DNA of 64,000 nt from Neoarius graeffei. Lineage: Eukaryota; Chordata; Actinopteri; Siluriformes; Ariidae. This document shows positions 41,503 through 53,621 of this stretch, piece after piece; positions within the stretch are counted from its first letter, which is position 1, and each line of letters opens with the position of its first letter. Made by a program: the position numbers and the translations under genes. The DNA is taken from positions 74,927,498 to 74,991,497 of the forward strand of contig NC_083579.1 of the NCBI RefSeq assembly GCF_027579695.1, given 5' to 3'. The notes below the pieces were generated by a model that was not told the origin of the DNA, did not search any database, and was given only the letters and a program-made list of their open reading frames with translations.

Positions 41503-42387
41503 GTCTCCCATAATAAAGATGATGGTTACGGTTGTAAGGGATGTCTGGTTGGTTTCACATTGGATTTCCTTTTAAAATACTTGTAACAGTAAGGTCTAAT
41601 ATCAGAATGATTACTGAGTCATTCCAGGCCAAATTAACCAAATTCCAGAATCTCCAACATCCTTTGGGGTCAGAGTTTCTTCAATAGCCAGTAGTTGTTC
41701 CTTTATCCACCAAATGGACAAACCCAAAGTTTGAGCCCTGTCTGCTGAATAGTTTGAGTTCTGGCTGTATTTTTGAGGGGGTGCAGGGTGTAATTTGACA
41801 TTAGGTTCAGAGTTTAATATCGAATTAAATAATAAATCAAGAAGCCTGAATTTTTTATTAGCTCTAGACTAACAAGTAGAAATCACGGATACAACAAAAT
41901 ATTATTTGTACATGTAAATACAGTAATAATATTTCAGGGCCCGTGCGAGGTGCACAGAAGCTTGGGTCCACCCTCAACCATGGCCAGGTTTGGAAACCCA
42001 AAAATTATTCTTACCATAATTGCAAGCACTGCTGAAAGTTTTTCTGCTGAAAGTCCATTCTAGTGGCTTTACTCATTGCCAATTAGACAGTCTGACAACA
42101 ATTTGTAGAATAAAAATTGGGAAAAAAAAGTGATTCGTGGGGGGGGGGGGGGGATATTCAGAGAGCCGTAATTCACCGTGCACATGCAATACTGAACATT
42201 CGAATGGTTTCATTTTGAAGCGCTTGATATGTAGTTTATTTTTGACAAATATCGTGATCTGTTCCAAACTCATTCAAGGTAAAAATATTTTTAGAAATAT
42301 ATTGTTTCAAAGAGCCATTGGTTGCTTTGGCGTGGACTGACCCTGGTATCAGCCTAATTGAATTTGTATCCTTCATCAAGAAAATTC
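41503..42387. other. No gene seen; G15 tract at 42139-42153
   Basis: Non-coding sequence. Nothing recognised apart from the homopolymer. Confidence 0.35.
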
Positions 42388-42577
42388 CCGTGGCCAAGGA
42401 TGGCTCACGTGACATAAAATAGTTCCACCATTGATTCAGCAATGTATCTCGTGACGTCAAAAAAAAAAAAAGGATATGGTACGAGTTAGTCATGGTATAT
42501 CCTGGACATAGCATGAACCGAGGTCACAATTTAAAGCTTTACAGCCAACTCGGGTCACAGCTGTGGCTCTGTGAGCA

Positions 42578-42581
<4 letters not shown>

Positions 42582-42619
<38 letters not shown>
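42582..42619. repeat. (GT)n microsatellite
   Basis: An uninterrupted GT run of about 36 bp, much longer than the corresponding run in block A (about 10 bp at 9024). The Tc1 element inserted at its TA edge. Confidence 0.95.
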
Positions 42620-42620
<1 letters not shown>

Positions 42621-44169
42621 AACCCTGATTCCAAAAAAGTTGGGACAAAGTACAAATTGTAAATAAAAACGGAATGCAATGATGTGGAAGTTTCAAAATC
42701 CCATATTTTATTCAGAATAGAACATAGATGACATATCAAATGTTTAAACTGAGAAAATGTATCATTTAAAGAGAAAAATTAGGTGATTTTAAATTTCATG
42801 ACAACAACACATCTCAAAAAAGTTGGGACAAGGCCATGTTTCCCACTGTGAGACATCCCCTTTTCTCTTTACAACAGTCTGTAAACGTCTGGGGACTGAG
42901 GAGACAAGTTGCTCAAGTTTAGGGATAGGAATGTTAACCCATTCTTGTCTAATGTAGGATTCTAGTTGCTCAACTGTCTTGGGTCTTTTTTGTCGTATCT
43001 TCCGTTTTATGATGCGCCAAATGTTTTCTATGGGTGAAAGGTCTGGACTGCAGGCTGGCCAGTTCAGTACCCGGACCCTTCTTCTACACAGCCATGATGC
43101 TGTAATTGATGCAGTATGTGGTTTGGCATTGTCATGTTGCTCTAGAACCTGGATATACCTTTCAGCATTGATGGTGTCTTTCCAGATGTGTAAGCTGCCC
43201 ATGCCACACGCACTAATGCAACCCCATACCATCAGAGATGCAGGCTTCTGAACTGAGCGCCGATAACAACTTGGGTCGTCCTTCTCCTCTTTAGTCCGAA
43301 TGACACGGCGTCCCTGATTTCCATAAAGAACTTCAAATTTTGATTCGTCTGACCACAGAACAGTTTTCCACTTTGCCACAGTCCATTTTAAATGAGCCTT
43401 GGCCCAGAGAAGACGTCTGCGCTTCTGGATCATGTTTAGATACGGCTTCTTCTTTGAACTATAGAGTTTTAGCTGGCAACGGCGGATGGCACAGTGAATT
43501 GTGTTCACAGATAATGTTCTCTGGAAATATTCCTGAGCCCATTTTGTGATTTCCAATACAGAAGCATGCCTGTATGTGATGCAGTGCCGTCTAAGGGCCC
43601 GAAGATCACGGGCACCCAGTATGGTTTTCCGGCCTTGACCCTTACGCACAGAGATTCTTCCAGATTCTCTGAATCTTTTGATGATATTATGCACTGTAGA
43701 TGATGATATGTTCAAACTCTTTGCAATTTTACACTGTCGAACTCCTTTCTGATATTGCTCCACTATTTGTCGGTGCAGAATTAGGGGGATTGGTGATCCT
43801 CTTCCCATCTTTACTTCTGAGAGCCGCTGCCACTCCAAGATGCTCTTTTTATACCCAGTCATGTTAATGACCTATTGCCAATTGGCCTAATGAGTTGCAA
43901 TTTGGTTCTCCAGCTGTTCCTTTTTTGTACCTTTAACTTTTCCAGCCTCTTATTGCCCCGTCCCAACTTTTTTGAGATGTGTTGCTGTCATGAAATTTCA
44001 AGTGAGCCAATATTTGGCATGAAATTTCAAAATGTCTCACTTTCGACATTTGATATGTTGTCTATGTTCTATTGTGAACACAATATCAGTTTTTGAGATT
44101 TGTAAATTATCGCATTCCGTTTTTATTTACAATTTGTACTTTGTCCCAACTTTTTTGGAATCCGGATTG
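42620..44169 (-). mobile_element. Tc1-like transposon, family B, copy 3
   Basis: Flanked by TA at 42618-42619 and 44170-44171. The ends CAACCCTGATTCCAAAAAAG and TTTTTTGGAATCCGGATTG are inverted. The uninterrupted target is visible in block A at about 9030-9036 (GTGTAGATCT), so this insertion is confirmed. Confidence 0.95.
42789..43862 (-). pseudogene. Tc1-like transposase, family B, with in-frame deletion (357 aa)
   Basis: Nearly identical to 15906-16982, but the segment from after VLEQH to before DNAKPHT (17 residues including the [11 protein letters not shown] block) is missing. The deletion joins two CAACAT repeats. The stop after GDVSQW has changed, so the frame runs on into the inverted repeat ([11 protein letters not shown]). 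D, D and E are all present, but the spacing between the first two is shortened, so activity is doubtful. Confidence 0.9.
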
Positions 44170-44490
44170 TAGATCTATGGATCATGATCATGCCTAGCGA
44201 GGCAGGTGATAGCATGGTACCCTGGACATGCTCAGGTCAAAGGTCACTCCGACGTAAACAACAAACATGGGTGCTTCCAGTGAGTTATTCGATCTTAACA
44301 CTTTTCGTTTGGAATTTTTTGATGAGGGATATAAATGTAATGAGAGGCACCGGGAATTACGGACTCTCTTCGGTGAGAGTCCGTAATTTCAACCAGAGCC
44401 TCTCAGTGCATGGTATATTAGATTACTATGAGTGTAATATATTGCAGATTGCACAGAAACTAGTTAATGAGAAACTACTGTAGTTAACTA

Positions 44491-47092
44491 CAGAGTGTCT
44501 GAGAAGTCAGGAACCAATCAGAGCACCAGGAAGTACCATGTCTACTAGGGTGGTCCCAAAATTTTTTTTTTAGGATTTTGTTACGACCACCTTACCTTTT
44601 TTTTTTACATTGCCTAAAAGAAGTTATTGTGCGAAATTTGGTTAAGCTAGAACAATGTTTAGAGGTGCCACAAAGCCATTAAAGTTTTCATTCAAGACAC
44701 AATATAAAATAATGTGGCTTATTAACTGTTTCATATTCATACAAACAATACAGTAATATAACTTCCTGTGTTCAAAGTAACAATAGCTATTACTTGTCTG
44801 TGATTTTCTAAACCCTTCGGTATTCTGGTATCTTGTGGAGATAAAAGAACACACTAAGGACTTCCCGAGCAGAAGGAAGCTTTCTCCCAGACAGTTCCTT
44901 GGAAGTGGGACCAATTAACCAAACATAATTGTCCTTTCTGGTGTTGTGCTTTGCACCACCGGTACTACTTGTATTACTGTTGCTAGCCATCTGAAAAACA
45001 TAGAAAGAAAAACATTCACAACTTCATCAGCATATTACGATCAGTGCTCATTGTTTAAGAACCCCTTAGTGCATGAAAGTTAACCTTCTATCAGTCTATA
45101 AACTCTTCCTGCCTCTTCTTTTTCATAGAAGTGGCATATTCCCTCTAGAATCGTGACTTTTTGGGGGTTTGAGATCTTCTCTGCAACAGTCTACGCGCCA
45201 ACTAATGTTAATGGCTTATAGCCCAGGAGTAATAGGGTTATACCCGGAACAAATTAGTAACAAGCTGAAAATTTCAGAATACCTTTAGGAATAACATACT
45301 AAAAGTCCCCGGAAATCCCCCTTGTGCTCTCTGAGAAATTCAAGATGGCGTCCAAAATGGCCGCCAAATGGAGATCTGCCCATATCTCAGGCCCAAAACA
45401 AAATATTAATGCAATTAAAAGGTCAGAATATATGTTTTGTAGGGTAGGAGAGTAAATTCCAACATGTGTGTATTAATTACATTGTGTATTAACATTATAT
45501 AATAACAATGTACACATTATTATAACAGTATATTTGTGTATAATGTGTTCGCTTGCCATGTCTGGTTAGATTGTCATATTTTTGGCACTTCACCAGTTCA
45601 CATTTATGAATGTGCACAGTACTATGAATGTGCGTAGGTTTCATCCAGTCCGATCCTTGAATCAAGTATCAATCTTGAAACGCCCTGGCCCATAAATTCA
45701 CATCCAAGAAGAAATAACAACGACTGTTATGACAAAATAATCGTTATGGTATCATGAAGATATCTCATATGTTTTTGAAATGGCTTCAGTTCTTAATGTT
45801 TAGGACTAATAATTACAGACTTATAATTGTAAATCTATACATGTGCTATTTAATGTACACTACCGATTATAGAGTGTGGATCCATTGGTTACTCGTTCAC
45901 TCCGTATCATCCTATTCTGTTCGCAAAACAACAAACACAATTACTAGGGGTTGGAGCACTTATTTTCATTAATATGAATTAAAGTAAATTGGTGGTGTAA
46001 AATGAAAAATGGCATGTTAAAAGGTCATGCTGAGTTTAGTCATTTTTTGTCCGAACACACTGGCATTGCTAGTAGTAAAGACTGGCGCTAGAAACTCAAA
46101 GATGAATTTTTTTCCCCCCTTAAACAAGCTTGAATAAATTCCCTACTTCATTGATGGTACAACAAAGGTCCAAGCATTACAACTGAGGCACTGAGAAGTG
46201 TTTAAGTCTACTCATTGTTTATAAGCAAGAGCTTTTATTGAGGCAGACCTTTTTGTCATGAAAGTCGCCGGAATGTTGAAGAAGCGTACTGAAACAGCTT
46301 GCCATTGTAGTTTTAGAAGATAGAGTTCTCAAATTTAATTTCCCTTTAATATTTTATCAAAGCTTAAAGATGCACTAAATATTAAGGAAATTGATGTCTA
46401 ATTGTTGTCTTACATTATGTTCATGTATGTAGGTAGCCTACTAAGCTAATCTGTCAATCATGTCAACCATCAAATTCCATGTAATTTCCACATTAATGAC
46501 CTTGTAATCTTGGTTAATTTTAATTTTAACAGTGTGACAATGGTGAATTTGCATTGCTTGTATGAGAGAACATATAATTTAACATTTTAATTGCATTTAT
46601 ATTATGTTTTATCCCTGAGATATTGAAAAATCTCCAATCGGTGGCCATTTTGGACGCCATCTTGAATTTCTCAGAGAGCACTAGGTGGATTTCCGGGGAC
46701 TTTTAGTATGTTATTCCTAAGGGTATTCTGAACATATTCTGAAAAATTCAGCTTGTTACTAATTTGTTCCGGGTTGGACTCAATTTTGAGCTAATGCTCT
46801 TGGGCTATTAACCCGATTTGCAACCTCGTGTGGCACCTCTAAATATTAACCAATTTTTCTGAAATTTTGCTTGTTGCCTTCTTTTAGCCTATGTAAAAAA
46901 ATGGTAGGGTGGTCGGAATGTTTTGGTAAAAAAAATTTTTCCCATACATTTCGGGACCACCCTGATGTCCCTTTCATATAATGTTAATGTTCATTTTTCA
47001 CCTGTAAGGAGGAACAAGTGTAAAAAAAAAAAAAAATCACGTGCGTATATGTAGTTTAATTCCCATCGGTTCCTGACTTTTCAGACACCCTG
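44491..47092. mobile_element. Long-TIR, TA-flanked element (2.6 kb), non-coding
   Basis: Flanked by TA at 44489-44490 and 47093-47094. The outer ends CAGAGTGTCTGAGAAGTCAG and CTGACTTTTCAGACACCCTG are inverted. Further paired segments lie inside: AGGGTGGTCCC (44547) with GGGACCACCCT (46955), the GAGGTGCCAC (44661) area with GTGGCACCTC, and 45240-45370 with 46640-46790 (TAACATACTAAAAGTCCCCG and complement). The arms are thus several hundred bp long and imperfect. No transposase was found; TA flanks suggest the Tc1/mariner group. Confidence 0.65.
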
Positions 47093-47234
47093 TAATTAAT
47101 TAATTAGCTAGTATCATGCACAATGTCTGATAAGGTGACCTAGACTTTTGAGTTTGAAATTTCCATTTGTGAGATCTACTGTGTACGAAGTATCAGCTAT
47201 TTTTCTGTCATTTTTAAATTAGCACTTTATTTAA

Positions 47235-49673
47235 TTTGGAATGTCGTTTTATCACTGGCGAAGCGTTACTACTAGAGCTGGGACTTGAGCTCAGCCAAAT
47301 CTTCGCCAGACACCAAAAAAGCAACAGGGCAAAGGATTTTGCCAGGGATTAGCGGCAGGCTGCCAGGTTGCGCCGTGCCGTTGTGTGTAGCTGTCGATGT
47401 TGATTTTAAAAGTAACTCAGTAAATTACATAAGGAAATGAATACTGAAGTGAAAAATACTGTAGTGAGCGTGCAGCGTGGAAGAAGAGTCTGGAGACAGA
47501 AATCTTAGTTCCTCGGTCGTTAGCCTGTAGCTCTCGATAGCACTGGTTTTACTGCTAGCATTCACCAACACTACTGATGAGCGCTACACCGGCTGGAAGG
47601 TCAAGTCAAGTTTATTTGTATAGCGCTTTTAACAATAAACATTGTCGCAAAGCAGCTTTACAGAATTTGAACGATTTAAAACATGAGCTAATTTTATCCC
47701 TAATCTATCCCCGATGAGCAAGCCTGTGGCGACGGTGGCAAGGAAAAACTCCCTCAGACGACATGAGGAAGAAACCTCGAGAGGAACCAGACTCAAAAGG
47801 GAACCCATCCTCATTTGGGCAACAACAGACAGCCTGACTATAATATTAACAGTTTTAACATGAAGTCAGTTTCGTTGATGTTGTAACTCTTCATTGATGG
47901 AAACTTGAGTGCAAAACTGTTCATGACAACTGCAGTCCTAAAGTTAGCAAGTCAACTGTAGTCCTCAGCCATAAAAGCAGTACTGTAAGAGTCCAGAGCG
48001 TCCTCCAGGTGTAACCCTCAACTGTCCTCATGGGGCCGTCCTCCACAGGAGCGATGCGATAAAACTCCAACCAGACACAGGGCACCAGGATGGATCAAGC
48101 AGGTCCGAGGGGCAGAAGAGGTTCAGCATCTCGATCCCAGGACCGACATGTAACTCAGAGGGACAGATTGGGGGGGGGAGGGGAGAGAGAAAACGCAGGT
48201 TGTTAGGTATGCCCTAAAAATGACACAAGTATTAAATCTGTGTGGTAGGCTCGTAGAGATGAGAGTCTTGACATCAGGCATAATACACAACAATGGCATG
48301 TTAATATGGTTAAAAAATATCATGACCTGCTCTGGCTGGATGCTTGATTGGGTGAAGGGAGCACACTCCTCAGCAATGATGGGATGCAGATGGGACCCTT
48401 AGGGCTGGCCAAGACAATTCAGTTACATTTCACCGGGTCTGGGACATGCGACAGAACGTCTGACGGCCGATTCCCTGCAGGCTACAATAGCCAGTCGAGG
48501 TCTCCACCCTCTCCACCAAAAGATTTCCTGTTGACTCCATGTAACTCAGAGGGACAGATTTTTTTTTGGGGGGGGGGAAGAAAACACGGGTTGTTAGGTA
48601 TGCCCAATGTCACCTGAATAAGTAGGAACAGTATACATATTGCACTGAGTACAAGCAGGGACTCCGGCAAATAACTATGACAGCATAACTAAAAGGAGAG
48701 AGCCAGAAGGTAACACAGGCATGAGGGAGCCCCGGGACATAAAGCAGCAGCCACTACACCGTCAACAAACTCGAGTGAGCAAGCAGGTGGGGGACTGACA
48801 GCAGCCATACATCCCAGTTTACCAAAACACACTATGCCCATGTTTACAATAGACCGTATCAGCGGATCATCAGATTAACGTTTTTAAAATGATTAGTGTG
48901 CACACAGCAACACCAATACACGATTTGCGTGCACACAGCAATACCAATACACGGATACGCTCGGCTCTGCAGGCATCCTGTGCTCCAAATCACTCCGCCC
49001 TGAACAGCGAGTGCCCTCTGGAGGGTGCGCACTCCGGCCTTGCGCAGCTCACAGAGCGCGCGAGTGGAGTGCACAAGCTGTGATTCGGGACTGAGCCGCT
49101 GTGTGTGAGATCCCAGCGCATATCACTTACCACTTGCAAGTGGAAGGATGGCAAGCCTAAAGACAATCATAACTACACAATGGGCAGTATTTGCATCAGT
49201 ATTTGCAGTATTTTCATACTTTTATACTCTTTAATGAAAGGTGATACAAGGCGGAAGTCCGCGCCGTTTTTCAGCAGTCGCGTCACATGACCAACGCCAG
49301 CGAATCAGGAAGGTGGATGTCACAGTGACATTGTCCAATGAGACGCCAGCTAGAGCTCAGCACAGCATATCCGCGTATTCTGAATGTTTACACAGCACCG
49401 GAGCTGACACGATCTGGATTGAATACGTGGACGCTGGCGGATTCCCGTTTCCCGGCGTTTCCAGGCGTTTTAATGTAAACGGACAGTGCATCCGCGAAGA
49501 AAACGAGACAGATACGGTCTAATGTAAACGTAGCCTATGTCTGAGGACCCTCCAGATCTACACCTTTACCTCATAAACACCATTAACAAAAGGCTTGACT
49601 AAACAGATATGTTTTCAGCCGAGACTTAAACGCTGAGACTGTGAGACACACATACAGTGCCTTGCAAAAGTAT
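47235..49673. repeat. Inverted copy of the dispersed repeat, plus a 2.07-kb insertion
   Basis: 47235-47596 is the complement of about 54085-54234 plus 54971-55150 and lacks the palindrome found there. At 47602-49673 a separate element is inserted, flanked by AAGGT at 47597-47601 and 49674-49678. It begins CAAGTCAAGTTTATTTGTAT and is a widely seen type of fish repeat, family unknown to me. Inside it a block with GTAACTCAGAGGGACAGATT occurs twice (48151 and 48541). Confidence 0.6.
48838..49535. mobile_element. Nested MITE (GTTTACAATAGACCGTATC ends)
   Basis: CCATGTTTACAATAGACCGT followed by ATC at the left is matched, inverted, by GATACGGTCTAATGTAAACG at 49513-49532. The body is CpG-rich and non-coding. 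The TSD is unclear (CTATG on both sides is possible). Confidence 0.55.
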
Positions 49674-50125
49674 AAGGTGACTTCACTGTTGCACTGACGG
49701 CGCCGACTCGTGGTTAAGCTCACGTTGGGGTTCGAGAGACCTAGGGTGGTTAAATATTTGATCCCTCCCTTTGACTATAAATCAAAATCTGATTAATTAA
49801 TCGTTCACTTCCTACATAAACACACACTGCCGGGACAGAAGGACCTTGGCAATGACGTCCTAACCAGTGAGCGAGCAGCTCTAAACTCTTCTCAGCCTAG
49901 AGACAACAAACAAAACAATCTCACTGGATAACTCTAATGTTTTCAGGACAGTAATTTCTGTCCTTTCATTTCTGAAGCAGATTTGATAGAAAATGAGGCC
50001 GAATTAGACTTGGAAGAGAATAATTATCATGAAATTATGAACGAATGAAAGAAATTAAATATAACATTTGAAATGCTGATATGTTCGGACCTTCTCTGAA
50101 GGCCCTGACGGTTCCCTTCTGATTT
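49674..50125. repeat. Left arm of a 450-bp inverted repeat flanking the rbks exon
   Basis: Complement of 53625-54085 with scattered differences; shared phrases include GGCGCCGACTCG, CAGAAGGACCTTGGCA and AACATTTGAAATGCTGATAT. It is the continuation of the repeat at 47235-47596, from which it is separated only by the 2.07-kb insertion. Confidence 0.85.
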
Positions 50126-50890
50126 CTAGATGCATCACCGTTCAAAAGAAAAAAAAAAACTCTCTCGAGTTCACACTGCGGTTTCTTACAAGCTGCTTCA
50201 AGACTTATAACAGCATGTTTGAGAACACGCACAGTGCAACACTGCCATTTTACAGCTACGGAATGTCAGATTTATTGGATCTGCTATCTGATTTATAGCT
50301 AATGTTTTGCATGTTGCACAGAAACGAGTTGATGAGAAAATCTAGGCTGTCCCATAACCAGGAGCCAGGCTTTCTCGTATTCTTGCTGCCTGAGGACTGC
50401 TGCAGAGATTTGAGCAGATTAGCACTCTGTTATATTCACATGCATAGCCCACATGCAGGGGATTGAATTAACGAAGGATTTTCTTGGCTGCCGTCAATCA
50501 CGTCTGGAAATAATCACCCCAGGTGCAATAGGCACGTGTCCAATACGGAGCACAATTAAAGCTATTTCGAACCTATTGAAATGTTTCTGCCATGACAGGA
50601 TGGTGAGAAGCGTAAGCAGGCAGTCTTTTAGGGAAAATAATGCAATTCAAGCTGCTTCCTCCATTTCAGCTTCAAATCATAGCGAGCATTGAATCTTTTC
50701 GCATGTGTGGATGTTCACTTGGAGTGTTTGAATCCATTTGGGTGTCTCAGATGTTGTTATATTCACGCCAGCAAACTGTACACAAATGATGGCCTAAGTC
50801 CTGCAGTACTCATCAATGTTCTGTCCTAATATTACGTGCCTACTGTTACAGTACTGCGTGGATCATTAGTTCATTGTGTGTGTGTTTCAG
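50126..50890. other. Sequence upstream of the rbks coding exon
   Basis: No CpG island, TATA box or other promoter feature is obvious. The stretch 50230-50340 resembles 40830-40870 and 44440-44470 (CACAGTGCAACACTGCC), another small dispersed repeat. The CAG at 50888-50890 is preceded by a GT-rich, T-rich tract, so the coding exon probably has a spliced 5' UTR exon further upstream. Confidence 0.5.
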
Positions 50891-50899
50891 GACCAGGAT

Positions 50900-50955
50900 A
50901 TGGCTGAAGAGTTGGATATTGTAGTCGTGGGCTCCTGTATGACTGATCTGGTCAG
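50900..50955 (+). CDS. rbks: rbks (ribokinase) first coding exon
   Basis: The exon 50891-50955 is bounded by TTTCAG| and |GTAAGT. Its ATG at 50900 opens MAEELDIVVVGSCMTDLV plus two bases (AG) of a split Ser or Arg codon. This is the N-terminus of vertebrate ribokinase, where VVVGSCMTDLVS is the first beta strand and loop of the PfkB fold and contributes to ribose binding. Ribokinase phosphorylates ribose to ribose 5-phosphate in the cytosol. The following exon (with GGKGANQ) is not seen up to 64000. Divergent from babam2. Confidence 0.9.
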
Positions 50956-51028
50956 GTAAGTTCACGTATCAGGCATTATTAAGATCATATGCACATGACC
51001 GGCACTTTGACCGTGATTAACACACACA

Positions 51029-52650
51029 TGGTGCCTTGCAAAAGTATTCATCCCCCTTGGTGTTTGTCCTGTTTTGTCGCATTACAAGCTGGAATTAAAA
51101 TGGACTTTTGGAGGATTAGCACCATTTGATTTACACACAACATGCCTTCCGCTGTAAAGGCGCACATTGTTGTTTTATTGTGACACAAACAATAATTAAG
51201 ATGAAAAACAGAAATCTGGAGTGTGCATAGGTATTCACCCCCCTCAAGGTCAATACTTTGTAGAGCCGCCTTTTGCTGCAATTCCAGCTGCAAGTCTCTT
51301 GGGGTATGTCTCTATTAGCTTAGCACATCTAGCCACTGGGATTTTTGCCCATTCCTCAAGGCAAAACTGCTCCAACTCCTTCAAGTTAGACAGGCTGCAT
51401 TGGTGTACAGCAATCTTCAAGTTATGCCACAGATTCTCAATTGGATTGAGGTCTGGGCTTTGATTAGGCCGTTCCAAGACACTTAAATGTTTCCCTTTAA
51501 ACCACTCCAGTGTAGCTTTAGCAGTATGTTTAGGGTCATTGTCCTGCTGGAACATGAACCTTCGTCTCAGTCTCAAACCTCTGGCTGACTCAAACAGGTT
51601 TTCCTCCAGAATCGCCCTGTATTTAGTGCCATCCATCTTTCCTTCAGTCCTGACCAGCTTACTTGTCCCTACAGATGAAAAACATCCTCACAGCATGATG
51701 CTGCCACCACCATGCTTCACTGTAGGAATGGTGTTCTCAGGGTGATGGGTTTGTGCCACACATGGCGTTTCCCGTGATGGCCAAAAAGATCAATTTTTGT
51801 CTCATTTGACCAGAGAATCTTCTTCCATGTGTTTGGGGAGTCTGCCACACGCTGTTGGGCCAACTCCAAACGTGTTTTCTTCAGCAATGGCTTTTTTCTG
51901 GCCACTCTTCCATAAAGCCCCGCCCGCTCTGTGGAGTGTACGGCTTAAAATGGTCCTATGGACAGATACTCCCATCTCCGCTGTGGATCTTTGCAGCTCC
52001 TTCAGTGTTATCTTTGGTGTCTTTGTTGCATCTCTGATTAATGCCCTCCTTGCCCGGTCTGTGAGTTTTGGTGGGCGGGGCCTTCTCTTGTCAGGTTTGT
52101 AGTGGTGCCATATTCTTTCCATTTTGCTATAATGGATTTAATGGTGCTCTGTGGGATATTCAAAGTCTGGGATATTTTTTATAACCCAACCCTGATCTAT
52201 ACTTCTCCACAACTTTGTCTCTGACCTGTTTGAAGGCTCCTTGGTTTTCATGTTGCTTGCTTAGTCGTGTTGCAGAGTCAGGGTCCTTCCAGAACAGGTT
52301 GATTTATCGTATACAGACATCATGTGACAGGTCATGTGACACTTTGATTGCACACAGGTGGATCTTAATCAACTAATTATGTGACTTATGAAGTGAATTG
52401 GTTGGACCAGCTCTTATTTAGGGGTTTCATACAAAAGGGGGTGAATACTTATGCACACTCCAGGTTTCTGTTTTTTCATCTTAATTATTGTTTGTGTCAC
52501 AATAAAAAAAGCAATGTGCACCTTTAAAGTGGTCGGCATGTTGTGTAAATCAAATGGTGCTAACCTTTCAAAAATCCATTTTAATACCAGCTTGTAATGC
52601 GACAAAACAGGACAAACACCAAGGGGGATGAATACTTTTGCAAGACATTA
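51029..52650 (-). mobile_element. Tc1-like transposon, family E, in rbks intron 1
   Basis: The arms GTGCCTTGCAAAAGTATTCA (51031) and GAATACTTTTGCAAGACATT are inverted, with a second match CACCAAGGGGGATGAATACT near the right end. The exact terminal TA pair is blurred by mutation. The transposase on the minus strand is broken. A 21-bp piece with the same end sequence occurs at 49654. Confidence 0.85.
51250..52122 (-). pseudogene. Tc1-like transposase, family E, frameshifted
   Basis: Middle piece (52122-51802): RRPRPPKLTDRARRALIRDA and TKTPKITLKELQRSTAE, then a shift. Next piece (51905-51717): [20 protein letters not shown], in which the first catalytic Asp of the usual WSDET is Asn. C-terminal piece (51636-51250): [17 protein letters not shown] and SPDLNPIENLW keep the second Asp and the Glu, ending KGGSTKY. 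Dead by frameshifts and D-to-N. Confidence 0.88.
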
Positions 52651-53201
52651 TACAGTACATATAGCACAATGCCCAGACTTTGCAGTTTTTAAAATAAGTG
52701 GAAATCGAGGGTCTTTCCATTCGGAGCTAAATGCAGCCCACTGTGAGCAGATAGCGGAACTGGCTTCAGTCTGTTCCAGTTATTCATATTGTTCCAGAGG
52801 TGTGAATCACCACACACTGAACACGTCGGATGTTGGCACTGTGCTTTTTTTTTTCCAGTGTCAGCAGTGTCAAGTGTCTCCTCGTCATGCTGACTAAAGC
52901 TGGAAAAAAACTAATACATTTCTCAATGTTAAAAAAAATATATAAAAATACAGAACTGGAGAAATTGTGTATTTGGTTCCCTTTGTGTGTGAAGTACGGG
53001 CAGAGCGGAGTCAAAATGACTAATCTCACATCGTTTGGATTTTGGATAAGAAGAGGTGTACAGTGCAAAAATAGTTATGGTAATACGCTAGGCGGTTTTA
53101 CAAAAATTTATGCACAACAATAATAATAATAATAATGGATTTAGTAAGATAGGGACTCATGTAATAAAGCAAATAGCTGCATTAAATAAATAAATACTTT
53201 T
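52651..53201. other. rbks intron 1 sequence; no gene
   Basis: Non-coding, with a small AAT microsatellite at about 53121-53136. Confidence 0.4.
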
Positions 53202-53213
53202 GCCATGAATAAT

Positions 53214-53586
53214 ATCTCTCGTCTCATTATCTGTAGCCGCTTTATCCTGTTCTACAGGGTCGCAGGCAAGCTGGAGCCTATCCCAGCTGACTACGGGCGA
53301 AAGGCGGGGTACACCCTGGACAAGTCGCCAGGTCATCACAGGGCTGACGCATAGACACAGACAACCATTCACACTCACATTCACACCTACGGTCAATTTA
53401 GAGTCACCAGTTAACCTAACCTGCATGTCTTTGGACTGTGGGGGAAACCAGAGCACCCGGAGGAAACCCACGCGGACACGGAGAGAACATGCAAACTCCA
53501 CACAGAAAGGCCCTCGCTGGCCCCGGGGCTCAAACCCAGACCTTCTTGCTGTGAGGCGACAGCGCTAACCACTACACCACCGTGCC
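53214..53586 (-). mobile_element. tRNA-derived SINE, copy 6
   Basis: Same family as 1130-1508. GCCATGAATAAT is present at 53202-53213 and 53587-53598, a 12-bp duplication (the GCC may belong to the SINE head). Confidence 0.9.
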
Positions 53587-53621
53587 GCCATGAATAATAA
53601 TATTATTATTATTATTAACAG

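Larger units (their letters stand above)
42388..44470. repeat. Dispersed repeat block B, interrupted by a Tc1-like element
   Basis: 42388-42617 and 44172-44470 together match block A at 8842-9390 and 10912 onward. A perfect small hairpin (GAATTACGGACTCTC and its complement) lies at 44354-44390. The GT microsatellite at 42582-42617 corresponds to the short GT run at 9024-9031 in block A. Confidence 0.75.
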
